Origin: Acidobacteriota bacterium
Lineage (GTDB): Bacteria > Acidobacteriota > Terriglobia > Terriglobales > Acidobacteriaceae
Reading direction: 5' to 3'
DNA: 14,434 nucleotides
NCBI GenBank assembly: GCA_021805955.1
Contig: JAJZDO010001025.1
Location: forward strand, 1-14,434
Shown here in pieces: positions 8,201 through 14,434 of the stretch (within the stretch, counting starts at the first letter, position 1; each line of letters starts with the position of its first letter). The notes under the pieces are model-generated. The model made no database searches. It saw only the letters and a program-made list of their open reading frames with translations, and had not been told where the DNA came from. The position numbers were made by a program, and so were the translations under genes.

Positions 8201-10477
8201 CAGCGACGCGAAGAGGATTTCCGTAGCGCGCGTCTACCAGTACTCTTTTGCTCGCCCACTATGGAATTGGGTGTGGATATCGCACAACTCAACCTTGTTA
8301 ATATGCGCAACGTTCCGCCAACACCGGCTAATTACGCCCAGCGGAGCGGACGGGCCGGACGAAGCGGTCAACCGGCCTTGGTCATCACGTACTGTTCCAC
8401 CGGCAGTCCGCACGATCAATATTTCTTCAATCGCCAGCAGCGCATGGTGGCCGGCGTGGTGGCCCCGCCCCGTATTGATCTGACAAACGAGGAATTGATG
8501 ATTGCACATCTTGGCGCCATATGGTTGGCGGAAACGGGCGTAAGCCTCGGGCAGAGTCTTCGCGACGCGCTCGATCTGTCCAGCGACCCGCCTTCGATGT
8601 CTGTGTTGCCCGAAATTCTCAGCCAATTTGATAACGCCGACGCAGTCAAAAGGGCTAAAGATCGCAGCCAAAATATTTTGCTCACGCTGAGCAACCAATT
8701 GGTCTGTGCACCCTGGTATTCCGAAAACTGGTTCGGTGATGTATTCTCTTCTTTTATCCAGCGTTTCGATTCCGCCTGCGAGCGCTGGCGAAGCCTGTAT
8801 AAGTCCGCACTGGCCCAATACGACAGCCAGACAAGAATTATCAGGGACGCCTCCCGCAGCAGTATTGAAAAGAACCGCGCCGAAATACTCCAACGCGAAG
8901 CGGGCATTCAGATGAAATTGCTGCTTAGTGAAAGAGCAAGCGCGCAATCCGATTTCTACAGCTACCGCTACTTTGCCAGCGAGGGCTTCCTGCCGGGCTA
9001 TAGTTTTCCGAGATTGCCGATTTCCGCGTTCGTACCAGCGCGAAAAACCAAGGACGAGTTTCTGTCACGCCCGAGATTTCTAGCAATCAGCGAATTTGGC
9101 CCCAATGCCATTGTTTACCACGAGGGCAGCAAATACCGAATCCGTCGCGTAATCCTGCCGCCGCGTGAGGGAGACGAGGCCGGAGAACTTCCAACAAGGA
9201 CGGCGAAGCTTTGTCCCCAATGCGGCTATGCGCACATCACGCCGGCGAACCAACCTGGCCCCGACGTCTGCCAGCACTGCCAGGCCCGTCTGGAGCCGGC
9301 CATGGCAGGTTTGTTCCAGATGCAGAATGTTTCAACCCGCCGCCAAGATCGCGTGAACTGCGACGAGGAAGAGCGAATGCGGCAGGGATACGAGCTTCGC
9401 ACGGCCCTTCGTTTCGATCATCGCCAGCAGCGACAGATGATCCGTATCGCTCAAATTCTTTCTGATAATGAGCGCATTGGTACGCTTACCTACGGTCAGG
9501 CCGCCACTATTTTTCGGATCAATTTTGGGTTGACCCGTCGAGCCGAAAAAAACAAATATGGATTCCTTCTGGATCCAGCCACTGGTCAATGGGCCAGAGC
9601 GGACGATGAAATGGACGCCGATGGCTCCAATGATGATCCGCTTGGCCCGAAGGCGGTTCGGGTCATTCCTTACGTTACGGATACCAAGAACTGTCTGCTC
9701 TTCCAGCCAGCCACACCACTTGCTCCGGAGATTATGGCCACGCTCCAGGCGGCTATGAAAACCGCTATCCAGATTGAATTCCAACTGGAAGACAGCGAAC
9801 TGGCGGCCGAGCCATTGCCGAATCGCGATGACCGCAAGTCGTTGTTATTCTATGAAGCCGCCGAAGGCGGCGCCGGCGTATTGGGACGCCTTGTCGACGA
9901 GGCCGATTCACTGCAGCGCGTAGCCCGTACCGCCCTGGAACTCTGCCATTTTTCCGTTGATGGTTCGACCCATTCGCCATCAGCCCCTTTTAAAGAGGAG
10001 TGTGAGGCGGCCTGCTATGACTGCCTTATGAGCTATGGCAATCAGACGGATCATCGCATCCTTGATCGCAAATGTATCCAATATCTGCTGCAATCTTTAG
10101 CTCAAGCGACGGTCGAGCCGTCCCCAACTGGGCGCTCCCGCCAGGAGCACATCGCGTCCCTGCTGAATCAGGCGGGGTCGGAGCTTGAGAAGCAATGGCT
10201 TCGCTGGCTTAGCGAGCATGGCTTGAGCCTGCCAAGTCGTGCCCAGGTTTTCATCGAAGCTGGTCGAAGCCGGCCTGACTTTGTATACGATGACCAGTTT
10301 GCGTTAATTTATATTGATGGCTCCCCGCATGATCACGCTATCCGGCAACAGCGTGATGCCCAACAGCAGGCGGCTCTTGAGAACGCCGGTTTCGCGGTGA
10401 TACGCTTCCACCACCGCGCTGACTGGAGCGATGTTGTAAAAAGACACCCCCACGTATTTGGAGCCGAGCCACAATGA
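5267..10477 (+). CDS. DISARM-like DrmA helicase with DrmB-type DUF1998 region and Vsr/DUF559-like C-terminus
   Basis: This 1736-residue superfamily 2 helicase likely recognises or moves along foreign DNA in an anti-phage system. Helicase motifs in order: LHKHQ 93-97, Walker A TTGTGSGKS 113-121, YPMNALA 147-153, DELH 233-236, GTSAT 266-270, FTDNRQDA 641-648, SPTMELGVDIA 996-1006 and QRSGRAGRSG 1025-1034. A long insertion of about 370 residues splits the two RecA lobes and carries two CxxC pairs (470/473 and 584/587) that may share one zinc. A four-Cys ribbon lies at 1316-1338. The DUF1998/MZB region has YEAAEGGAGVL at 1529-1539 and cysteines 1560, 1579, 1583 and 1586. The terminal part, from about 1630, resembles Vsr/DUF559 nucleases (RPDFVYD, then IDG..H, then VIRFHH). 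DISARM normally encodes DrmA and DrmB separately, so this looks like a fusion. A DruE-like Druantia helicase is the main alternative, but the neighbours favour DISARM. It begins immediately after the HTH gene and overlaps the next gene by four bases. Confidence 0.85.
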   Translation: MDVFDLRDRLIGEYSNYVRSFLHIRDERLRAFVEQELRNGSLWPEPLIQLNPSFEPGKLIDELVENGTLHAECGRIFRVGKSEQNPSGLPLRLHKHQEDAILTARKKENYILTTGTGSGKSLAYIIPIVDHILRRGASRGIQAIIVYPMNALANSQFGELQKFLGIGCSSNQSVRFARYTGQENDDERQSICQNPPDILLTNYVMLELLLTRNDRGEKSLLDSAKGLQFLVLDELHTYRGRQGADVAMLIRRTRDRLAADALQCVGTSATMGSQGNVHERRKAVADVGALLFGAAVVPDNVIGESLRRATSEKELTDPGFVADLTSAIHQNGQPDRTPQNEDSFLNDPLAIWIETTLGVQTEPSTGLLVRADPKSIGGHNGLAAELSRLTRIPADLCDSAIKRTLLTGHQIPPKHPGRLPPFAFRLHQFISRGDAVYTTLEAPAARHFTLKAQEFKPGDRQRRLFPLAFCRECGQEYHPVRGARSEKMGTNEYERRELNDQRNNVESSDQLGFLVDADSIDWPDDPAKSIERVPTDWLENVRGTARIRKNRQHLVPRIVRIDTDGLETADGTRLLFIRSPFPFCPKCGISYNIRQRSDISKLGILDIGGRSTATTILSLSAIRQLRNDPELAREARKLLSFTDNRQDASLQAGHFNDFVSVATLRAALHRAVESAGAAGIQHDELPQKLFDALALPLEEYAANPSVKYDALAETQKTLRQVLAHRVYRDLERGWRITQPNLEQCGLLQIEYRSLTEVCADGQEWHGSHPALANASADDRCTVARVLLDHMRRELAIKVEYLDRDFLEALRLRSEQRLIPPWAMDEDERPTTSSVLLPCPKSSEDDRRQAVYLSGRSGFGQYLRYSNPLQLATSLTTDDIQKIIGDTLRVLEQAGIVAEVEPARGSDSAPAYQILAAAFRWKTRNGKSAPVDPIRTPQEPEKGRRTNQFFVDFYRTVAHELKSGLQAREHTAQVDPAERQRREEDFRSARLPVLFCSPTMELGVDIAQLNLVNMRNVPPTPANYAQRSGRAGRSGQPALVITYCSTGSPHDQYFFNRQQRMVAGVVAPPRIDLTNEELMIAHLGAIWLAETGVSLGQSLRDALDLSSDPPSMSVLPEILSQFDNADAVKRAKDRSQNILLTLSNQLVCAPWYSENWFGDVFSSFIQRFDSACERWRSLYKSALAQYDSQTRIIRDASRSSIEKNRAEILQREAGIQMKLLLSERASAQSDFYSYRYFASEGFLPGYSFPRLPISAFVPARKTKDEFLSRPRFLAISEFGPNAIVYHEGSKYRIRRVILPPREGDEAGELPTRTAKLCPQCGYAHITPANQPGPDVCQHCQARLEPAMAGLFQMQNVSTRRQDRVNCDEEERMRQGYELRTALRFDHRQQRQMIRIAQILSDNERIGTLTYGQAATIFRINFGLTRRAEKNKYGFLLDPATGQWARADDEMDADGSNDDPLGPKAVRVIPYVTDTKNCLLFQPATPLAPEIMATLQAAMKTAIQIEFQLEDSELAAEPLPNRDDRKSLLFYEAAEGGAGVLGRLVDEADSLQRVARTALELCHFSVDGSTHSPSAPFKEECEAACYDCLMSYGNQTDHRILDRKCIQYLLQSLAQATVEPSPTGRSRQEHIASLLNQAGSELEKQWLRWLSEHGLSLPSRAQVFIEAGRSRPDFVYDDQFALIYIDGSPHDHAIRQQRDAQQQAALENAGFAVIRFHHRADWSDVVKRHPHVFGAEPQ

Positions 10478-13296
10478 CATTTGCCGTTGGAAGTCTGGTA
10501 AAAACGCGCGGCCGCGAATGGGTGGTGCTGCCTGAATCCGCGCCAGACATGCTCATGGTCCGCCCTCTGGGGGGCACTGACACCGAGATTACGGGAATCT
10601 GCACCGAACTGGAACTGGTGGAATCGGCCCAGTTCGGTCTACCAGACCCGCGGAAGCTCGGAGATTTTAATTCCTGCCGCCTGCTGCGCGATGCGTTGCG
10701 GCTTGGGTTGCGCTCCAGCGCGGGACCATTCCGTTGCTTCGCCCGGCTGGGCTTTGAACCGCGCCCTTATCAGGTTGTGCCGCTGCTCATGGCGCTTCGG
10801 CTAAACCCGGTGCGTTTACTTATTGCCGACGATGTGGGCATCGGTAAGACGATTGAAGCGTGCCTGATTCTGCGCGAGTTGATGGACCGTGATGAATTCC
10901 GTCGATTTACTGTTCTGTGTCCACCGCATCTGGCGGAACAATGGCAGCAGGAACTGGCTGAAAAATTCCATATCCATGCGGAAGCATTGTTGCCCGGAAG
11001 CGCAACCCGGCTGGAGCGCCAATGCGGACCGGGCCAATCGGTCTTCGAAGTATTTCCGCATACCATTGTTTCCACGGATTTCATTAAATCGGACCGCCGC
11101 CGGGATGAATTTCTGCGCAGTTGTCCTGAGCTGGTCCTGGTGGACGAGGCTCACACCTGCGCCTTTTCCGCCGAACGCAGCGGCCGGCACCAACGATACC
11201 GGTTGATTCGGGATCTGGCCCGACAACCGCAGCGTCACCTGGTGCTCGTGACGGCTACTCCTCACAGCGGTGACGAGGGAGCATTCCGATCCCTGTTGAC
11301 GCTTCTTGATGAGGGATTCCATGATCTGCCGGAAGATCTTTCCGGTCGTGAAAACGAATCGCATCGCCGCCAGCTCGCCCAATACTTCGTGCAACGTCGC
11401 CGTGGCGATATCCAACATTACCTGCAGGCGAACACGCCTTTCCCCCAACGTGTGGAAAAAGAGGACAGCTACCGACTCACGCCAGACTACCAGAAACTCT
11501 TCAGCCGCGTCGTCAACTACGCCCGCCAGACCGTAGCGGACCAATCCGGCGAAAAGCGGCAACATCGCGTGCGCTGGTGGTCCGCCCTGGCGCTACTGCG
11601 TGCGCTCGCCTCAAGCCCAGCCGCCGCCGCTGCCACTCTCCGCAATCGCGCTGCGACCATCGACGCCGAAACGATAGAGGAAGTCGACCAGATTGGTCAG
11701 AAAATGGTATTGGACATGGTGGAGAATGAGGCGGCCGAAGACATGGATTTCACCCCGGGAGTCGAAACAGAATCGGTGGATGGGGCGGATGCCAGCCAGC
11801 GGCGGCGACTACTGGATATGGCACGGGAAGCCGACCGCCTCCGCGGACCATTGGATGCGAAACTCTCACGGACCGTTGAATTGCTGCAGGGCTTACTGGC
11901 CGATGGCTTTCATCCCATTGTCTTCTGTCGCTTTATCGACACCGCCGAATACGTTGCCGATGAACTCCGTCGCCGGCTGCCAAAAGATGTGGCGGTCAGC
12001 GCTGTTACAGGGCTTCTCGCGCCCACTGAGCGCCAAGACCGCGTGGACAGCCTCGCCTCCGTCGGCCGGCGAGTCCTGGTCTGCACTGATTGCCTCAGTG
12101 AAGGCATCAATCTCCAGGAACATTTTACCGCAGTATTCCATTACGATTTAAGTTGGAATCCGACACGCCACGAGCAACGCGAGGGCCGGGTCGACCGTTT
12201 CGGCCAGCGGGCCGGAGAGGTGCGCATTCTCACGTTCTACGGAATCGATAACCAGATTGACGGGGCGGTACTTGAAGTGCTTATACGAAAGCACAAAAGC
12301 ATTCGCCACTCGTTGGGGATTTCGGTCCCCGTACCCTTCGATACCGAAAAGGTTATTGAAGCAATTTTTGAAAGCCTGCTGCTGCGCAAAACGCAAAGTC
12401 CTGACGCCCTGGGAAGCCTGTTTGGCGATGATTTCTTCAAGCCGCGGAAAGAGCAGTTTCAAACCGACTGGGATCGGGCCGCGGACCGCGAAAAGCGATC
12501 GCGCACGATGTTCGCACAAGAGACAATCCGGGTCGACGAAGTGGCCAGGGAGTTGCAAGACGCAAAACTAGCAATCGGCTCCGGTCTGGATTTGCAGGCG
12601 TTCATGTGCGACGCCCTACGCGCCCACGGGGCGGTGATCCGCCACGATACCAAGGGCGCTCACTTTAACCTTCGCGAGACCCCGACTGGACTGCAAGACA
12701 TCCTTGGCCTGCCGAACGCTGAATTATCCGTTGCATTTGATCTCCCCATTCCTGATGAGGCTGTTTTGCTTACGCGCACACATCCATTAGTTGAAAAGAT
12801 GGCCGCGTATGTTCTGGATACGGCGTTGGACGCGAATATGGCCGGCAAGGCGGCTCGCTGTGGTGTCATTCGCACCCGGCAAGTCAATGTACGTACAACT
12901 GTGCTGCTGCTCCGGCTTCGCTACCAGATCGTTCATACGGATGGTCAAACAGAGCACCCGCTGCTGGCGGAAGATTGCCAGGTAGTCGGCTTCGTTGGTG
13001 CTCCCGACGCCGCCGCATGGCTCGACACCGGCCAGCTTGAAGGCTTGCTTCAGGCGAAACCCGATGCCAACATCAGCCCGCAGCAGGCAACCGAATTAAT
13101 CGGCCAAGTCATAGCCGGATTCAACAACTTACACGCCAAGCTCGACAAGTTTGCCGTGGCTCGCGGCGAAGTTATTCTCCAATCCCATCTGCGAGTCCGC
13201 GCAGCGGCCCGTCTGAAGGGGCAAACCCGGGTTGAGGCAAAATTGCCGCCGGATGTGGTCGGAATTTACATTTATTTGCCAGTGCCAAAAGTTTAG
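10474..13296 (+). CDS. SNF2-family helicase, DrmD-like (DISARM)
   Basis: A 940-residue SWI2/SNF2-class DNA translocase of the RapA/DrmD type, expected to act with the preceding helicase on incoming DNA. The motifs are complete: RPYQ 97-100, Walker A region DDVGIGKT 119-126 (common form DEVGLGKT), LCPPHLAEQW 148-157, DEAH 224-227, VTATPHSG 259-266, FCRFIDTAEYV 484-494, TDCLSEGINLQ 538-548 and HEQREGRVDRFGQ 566-578. The C-terminal 350 residues have no motif I recognise. Its ATG overlaps the helicase stop codon in an ATGA junction, showing operon membership and coupling. It ends in TAG, seven bases before the methylase gene. SNF2 helicases beside a DUF1998 helicase and an adenine methylase are the hallmark of type I DISARM. 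The family is certain; the DrmD name is inferred from context and length. Confidence 0.88.
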   Translation: MTFAVGSLVKTRGREWVVLPESAPDMLMVRPLGGTDTEITGICTELELVESAQFGLPDPRKLGDFNSCRLLRDALRLGLRSSAGPFRCFARLGFEPRPYQVVPLLMALRLNPVRLLIADDVGIGKTIEACLILRELMDRDEFRRFTVLCPPHLAEQWQQELAEKFHIHAEALLPGSATRLERQCGPGQSVFEVFPHTIVSTDFIKSDRRRDEFLRSCPELVLVDEAHTCAFSAERSGRHQRYRLIRDLARQPQRHLVLVTATPHSGDEGAFRSLLTLLDEGFHDLPEDLSGRENESHRRQLAQYFVQRRRGDIQHYLQANTPFPQRVEKEDSYRLTPDYQKLFSRVVNYARQTVADQSGEKRQHRVRWWSALALLRALASSPAAAAATLRNRAATIDAETIEEVDQIGQKMVLDMVENEAAEDMDFTPGVETESVDGADASQRRRLLDMAREADRLRGPLDAKLSRTVELLQGLLADGFHPIVFCRFIDTAEYVADELRRRLPKDVAVSAVTGLLAPTERQDRVDSLASVGRRVLVCTDCLSEGINLQEHFTAVFHYDLSWNPTRHEQREGRVDRFGQRAGEVRILTFYGIDNQIDGAVLEVLIRKHKSIRHSLGISVPVPFDTEKVIEAIFESLLLRKTQSPDALGSLFGDDFFKPRKEQFQTDWDRAADREKRSRTMFAQETIRVDEVARELQDAKLAIGSGLDLQAFMCDALRAHGAVIRHDTKGAHFNLRETPTGLQDILGLPNAELSVAFDLPIPDEAVLLTRTHPLVEKMAAYVLDTALDANMAGKAARCGVIRTRQVNVRTTVLLLRLRYQIVHTDGQTEHPLLAEDCQVVGFVGAPDAAAWLDTGQLEGLLQAKPDANISPQQATELIGQVIAGFNNLHAKLDKFAVARGEVILQSHLRVRAAARLKGQTRVEAKLPPDVVGIYIYLPVPKV

Positions 13297-13303
13297 GTAA
13301 TTC

Positions 13304-14434
13304 ATGCAAACCAAACGCCACAATATCTTTACCACCGTGCGCAGTGAAGGTGCCATTCTGCCGCCTGATCTGCTCGTTCGCGTGATGGCGGAAGATCATG
13401 ATCTGCCGGAACTGTCGGCCAACGGCTACCATTTGTCCGGAGAGCGCATTAATGAAGCGGTCAACCGTTCATGGACTCGCCTGCAGGGTGCCCAGGCTGC
13501 ATTCGCGGGTGCTGTGGAGCGCCTGCCATCTGCTGATCCGGCCACCTCGGCCACACGTGAAAAATGGCTGCTGCCGCTGTTTCAGGAACTCGGATATGGG
13601 CGACTTGCCCCGGCCAGAGATATTCAAATCGATGGCAAGGCTTATCCGATTTCCCATTTGTGGCAGCAAACGCCGATCCACCTGGTTGGGTGTCGGGTTG
13701 ATCTGGATCGTCGAACAGCGGGGGTCGCGGGCGCCGCTCGCAGCAGCCCACATAGCCTTGTACAGGAACTGCTCGGCCGCGCGCCAGACTACCTCTGGGG
13801 CTTTGTAACCAACGGACTGCGGCTCCGCATTTTGCGCGATAATAAATCACTCACCCGGCAGGCATTCGTTGAATTCGATCTTTCGGCGATGATGGCCGGG
13901 CAGATATATCCAGATTTCAAACTTCTCTGGCTTTTGTGCCACCAGTCATCCGTGGAGGTACTCCAGGGCCAGCGCCCCGAATCGTGTCGGTTGGAGAAAT
14001 GGTCGCAGGTCGCTGTAAAAGGCGGCACGCGTGTTATGGAAAGCTTGCGAGCAGGGGTAGAAAAGGCCATCGCCGCGTTGGGCCGAGGCTTGCTCGCTCA
14101 CCCCGTCAACGCCGATCTGCGGAAGCATCTTCGCGACGGGTCACTTACACCTCAGGATTTTTACCGTCAACTTCTCCGGCTGGTCTATCGTTTGCTTTTT
14201 CTCTTTGTTGCAGAGGATCGGGGGCTACTTCTTGCGCCCGAAGCTGGTTCGGTTGCACGTGATCGCTACGAAAAGTTCTATTCCACCCGCCGGCTGCGCG
14301 AGCTTGCCGGCGCAATCCGAGGGACTTCCCACGCCGATCTCTACCGCTCGCTCTCCCTCGTGTTTGATAAGCTCGCCTTCATTGGCTGCCCCGAATTGGG
14401 TCTGCCGGCGCTGGCCCTGGAGTACCTCCACGGA
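13304..14434 (+). CDS. Eco57I/PglX-like adenine-specific DNA methyltransferase, DrmMI-like (N-terminal part)
   Basis: The first 377 codons of a large protein that runs off the window. The visible sequence contains blocks I know from the N-terminal half of large type IIG-like, BREX PglX and DISARM DrmMI adenine methylases: LLPLFQELGYGRL with a following YPISHLW, a PIHLVGCRVDLDRR stretch, the SPHSLVQELL and LWGFVTNGLRLRILRD blocks, EKWSQVAVKGGTRVMESL, and LLRLVYRLLFLFVAEDRGLL. The catalytic methylase motifs (NPPY-type) lie beyond the edge, so activity cannot be confirmed. The likely role is N6-adenine methylation that marks host DNA so the helicases spare it. The start ATG follows a TAGGT site overlapping the upstream stop codon, with a seven-base gap, so it belongs to the same operon. 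Whether a restriction domain is also present cannot be seen. Confidence 0.8.
   Translation, partial: MQTKRHNIFTTVRSEGAILPPDLLVRVMAEDHDLPELSANGYHLSGERINEAVNRSWTRLQGAQAAFAGAVERLPSADPATSATREKWLLPLFQELGYGRLAPARDIQIDGKAYPISHLWQQTPIHLVGCRVDLDRRTAGVAGAARSSPHSLVQELLGRAPDYLWGFVTNGLRLRILRDNKSLTRQAFVEFDLSAMMAGQIYPDFKLLWLLCHQSSVEVLQGQRPESCRLEKWSQVAVKGGTRVMESLRAGVEKAIAALGRGLLAHPVNADLRKHLRDGSLTPQDFYRQLLRLVYRLLFLFVAEDRGLLLAPEAGSVARDRYEKFYSTRRLRELAGAIRGTSHADLYRSLSLVFDKLAFIGCPELGLPALALEYLHG

Noticed and set aside
8234..8947. A 237-codon minus-strand frame inside the large helicase
   Set aside because: It lies opposite helicase motifs V and VI in the plus strand and has no features of its own.
10816..11565. 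A 249-codon minus-strand frame inside the SNF2 helicase
   Set aside because: It lies opposite the Walker A and DEAH motifs of the plus-strand gene, so it is a shadow.

Overview
The window is bacterial and reads as part of a mobile conjugative element carrying anti-phage cargo. The Trb-type transfer genes, strong Shine-Dalgarno sites and sigma70-like promoters suggest a Gram-negative host, possibly a proteobacterium. The sequence alone does not fix the taxon. No rRNA, tRNA, CRISPR array or complete insertion sequence was seen.

Left arm (about 1-3190, minus strand): the first genes of a Trb-type (P-type, VirB-like) mating-pair-formation cluster, read leftwards out of the window: trbC (pilin), trbD (VirB3-like) and trbE (VirB4-like ATPase, cut by the window edge). 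A good promoter lies at 3162-3189. It is followed by a leader containing two interlocked inverted repeats, which could form a pseudoknot or an overlapping operator. trbB, which usually precedes trbC, is not adjacent.

Middle (about 3190-5077, plus strand): a divergently oriented AlbA_2/RecG-like (Schlafen-AAA_4 type) regulator or ATPase gene. It is intact except for one in-frame amber codon at 4096-4098. After it comes a 100-base leader with a promoter, two small inverted repeats and a clear ribosome binding site.

Right arm (5078 to the end, plus strand): a tightly packed operon that looks like a DISARM-type phage-defence system. It holds a 62-residue excisionase/MerR-type HTH protein, then with no gap a 1736-residue helicase carrying a DUF1998/MZB-type C-terminal region and a Vsr/DUF559-like terminal domain. 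This helicase looks like DrmA and DrmB in one chain. With a 4-base overlap comes a 940-residue SNF2-class helicase (DrmD-like). After 7 bases follows the first 377 residues of a large Eco57I/PglX/DrmMI-like adenine-specific DNA methyltransferase, cut by the window edge. Spacing implies one transcript under coordinated translation. By analogy with DISARM, the methylase would mark host DNA while the two helicases recognise and process unmodified incoming DNA. The gene order and the apparent DrmA-DrmB fusion differ from the textbook type I and type II layouts, and this is the most interesting part of the window.
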